NCBI GenBank assembly: GCA_964555515.1
Contig: CAZKSJ010000027.1
Location: forward strand, 1-13,485
Direction: 5' to 3'
Origin: UBA1388 sp964555515
GTDB lineage: Bacteria; Patescibacteriota; Microgenomatia; UBA1400; PJMF01
DNA length: 13,485 bases
The notes under the pieces are model-generated. The model was not told where the DNA came from and made no database searches. It was given only the letters and a program-made list of their open reading frames with translations. A program made the translations under genes and the position numbers. How positions within the stretch are numbered: the stretch's first letter is position 1; each line of letters begins with the position of its first letter. Positions 13,236 through 13,485 of this stretch are shown here, piece after piece.

Positions 13236-13331
13236 CTGATGCGGAAAGTCAAGACCAGTTACGCTGGTTTGCCGGACTGAGGAAGCGGTGGTCCTGCGGA
13301 CATTAGGCAGGCACTTTGTGCTTGCCGTCAG
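13236..13331 (+). ncRNA. Candidate structured RNA, no family recognised
   Basis: This intergenic stretch between the lyase-like gene and the tRNA is clearly richer in G+C than its surroundings and folds. Elements on the plus strand: stem AGACCAG/CTGGTTT around loop TTACG (13252-13270); GGAC/GTCC (13274-13277 with 13291-13294); a 9-bp hairpin GGCAGGCAC/GTGCTTGCC with loop TTT (13306-13326); and a possible closing pairing CTGA/TCAG (13236-13239 with 13328-13331) extended by CGG/CCG. In two stems the non-Watson-Crick position is a G-U pair on the plus strand but an A-C clash on the minus strand, which favours plus-strand transcription. No good plus-strand promoter or U-tract is seen. SRP RNA, RNase P RNA and tmRNA signatures were looked for and not found. 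Confidence 0.3.
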
Positions 13332-13360
13332 GATTAAATAATACCCATCTCTAACCAATT

Positions 13361-13396
13361 CAACCAAACAATTGGCTGAGGCCAATTATTTGGTTG
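13361..13396 (-). terminator. Long hairpin just after tRNA-Ser, possible terminator or processing signal
   Basis: A 16-bp stem with a 4-base loop: CAACCAAATAATTGGC (minus strand, 13396-13381), loop CTCA, then GCCAATTGTTTGGTTG (13376-13361). The single non-identical position is a U-G wobble on the minus strand and a C-A mismatch on the plus strand, consistent with transcription together with the tRNA. It begins 2 bases after the tRNA 3' end. No U-tract follows (AATTGGTTAG), so it is not a canonical terminator. Confidence 0.5.
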
Positions 13397-13398
13397 AG

Positions 13399-13484
13399 CG
13401 GAAGCGGTGGGATTTGAACCCACGGGCCCGAAAAACGGGCGCGGGTTAGCAACCCGCTGCAATTGACCACTATGCGACGCTTCC
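13399..13484 (-). tRNA. tRNA-Ser (anticodon GCU)
   Basis: An 86-base type II tRNA read on the minus strand. Acceptor GGAAGCG (13484-13478) pairs with CGCTTCC (13406-13400), discriminator G at 13399, CCA not encoded. The D arm has GCA/TGC with AGTGGT in the loop. The anticodon arm is GCGGG-TTGCTAA-CCCGC with anticodon GCT at 13450-13448, reading AGC/AGU serine codons. The long variable arm GCCCG-TTTTT-CGGGC is diagnostic of Ser/Leu/Tyr tRNAs, and the T arm is GTGGG-TTCAAAT-CCCAC. Discriminator G and the anticodon give serine. Confidence 0.96.
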
Positions 13485-13485
13485 T

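Noticed and set aside
13258..13300. SRP (4.5S) RNA or RNase P RNA in the GC-rich island
   Set aside because: CCGGA and GGAAGC resemble the SRP tetraloop region, but a 4-base insertion breaks the invariant motif and the GTCAGG element is missing. A GGAAAGTC and a CCAG-TTACG-CTGG hairpin recall RNase P, but the conserved core sequences are absent.

Overview
The window looks like a chromosomal segment of a Candidate Phyla Radiation (Patescibacteria) bacterium. This is inferred from gene style, not from a marker gene: many lineage-specific membrane or secreted proteins, a RadC reduced to its catalytic domain, very short intergenic gaps, several promoters placed so that the mRNA would start at or next to the start codon, and a secreted cysteine-paired helical protein of a kind I associate with these lineages. 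TGA acts as a stop (tandem TGA TGA ends the GIY-YIG gene), so the standard bacterial code applies rather than the TGA-glycine code of Gracilibacteria/SR1. Base composition is AT-leaning. No transposase, phage gene, CRISPR array or defence cluster is visible.

Layout. 1-1785 (+): 3' end of an unrecognised gene, a small GIY-YIG protein and a MscS-type mechanosensitive channel. 1844-3493 (+): a large GT-C membrane glycosyltransferase with its own consensus promoter. 3545-3999: two small orphan genes, one on each strand, whose stop codons overlap. 4207-5303: a short-form transaldolase (+) converging on a stand-alone RadC/JAB protein (-). 5499-6257 (+): a DUF1624 / heparan-alpha-glucosaminide N-acetyltransferase-like membrane enzyme. 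6477-8637 (+): three cell-surface genes (secreted coiled-coil protein, tiny acidic lipoprotein, membrane-anchored tandem CAP protein). 8793-13159 (-): GalU-like UTP-glucose-1-phosphate uridylyltransferase, a polytopic membrane protein with an acidic tail, and a large secreted protein with a beta-rich domain, a Pro/Thr linker and an alginate-lyase-like domain. 13399-13484 (-): tRNA-Ser(GCU). No gene-free stretch exceeds 300 bases; the longest are 4000-4206, 5304-5498, 6258-6476 and 13160-13398, described in the entries.

Together: most genes concern the cell envelope and exterior (sugar transfer, sugar-nucleotide supply, glycan acetylation, CAP protein, polysaccharide lyase, osmotic release). 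The transaldolase fits the non-oxidative pentose phosphate pathway these bacteria often keep. Apart from the 6477-8637 cluster the genes appear mostly to be single transcription units. The most unusual items are the repeated '-10 box, 6-8 bases, start codon' architecture, a perfect 15-bp GC-rich hairpin inside the CAP gene exactly at a domain boundary, and a possible unassigned structured RNA at about 13236-13331.
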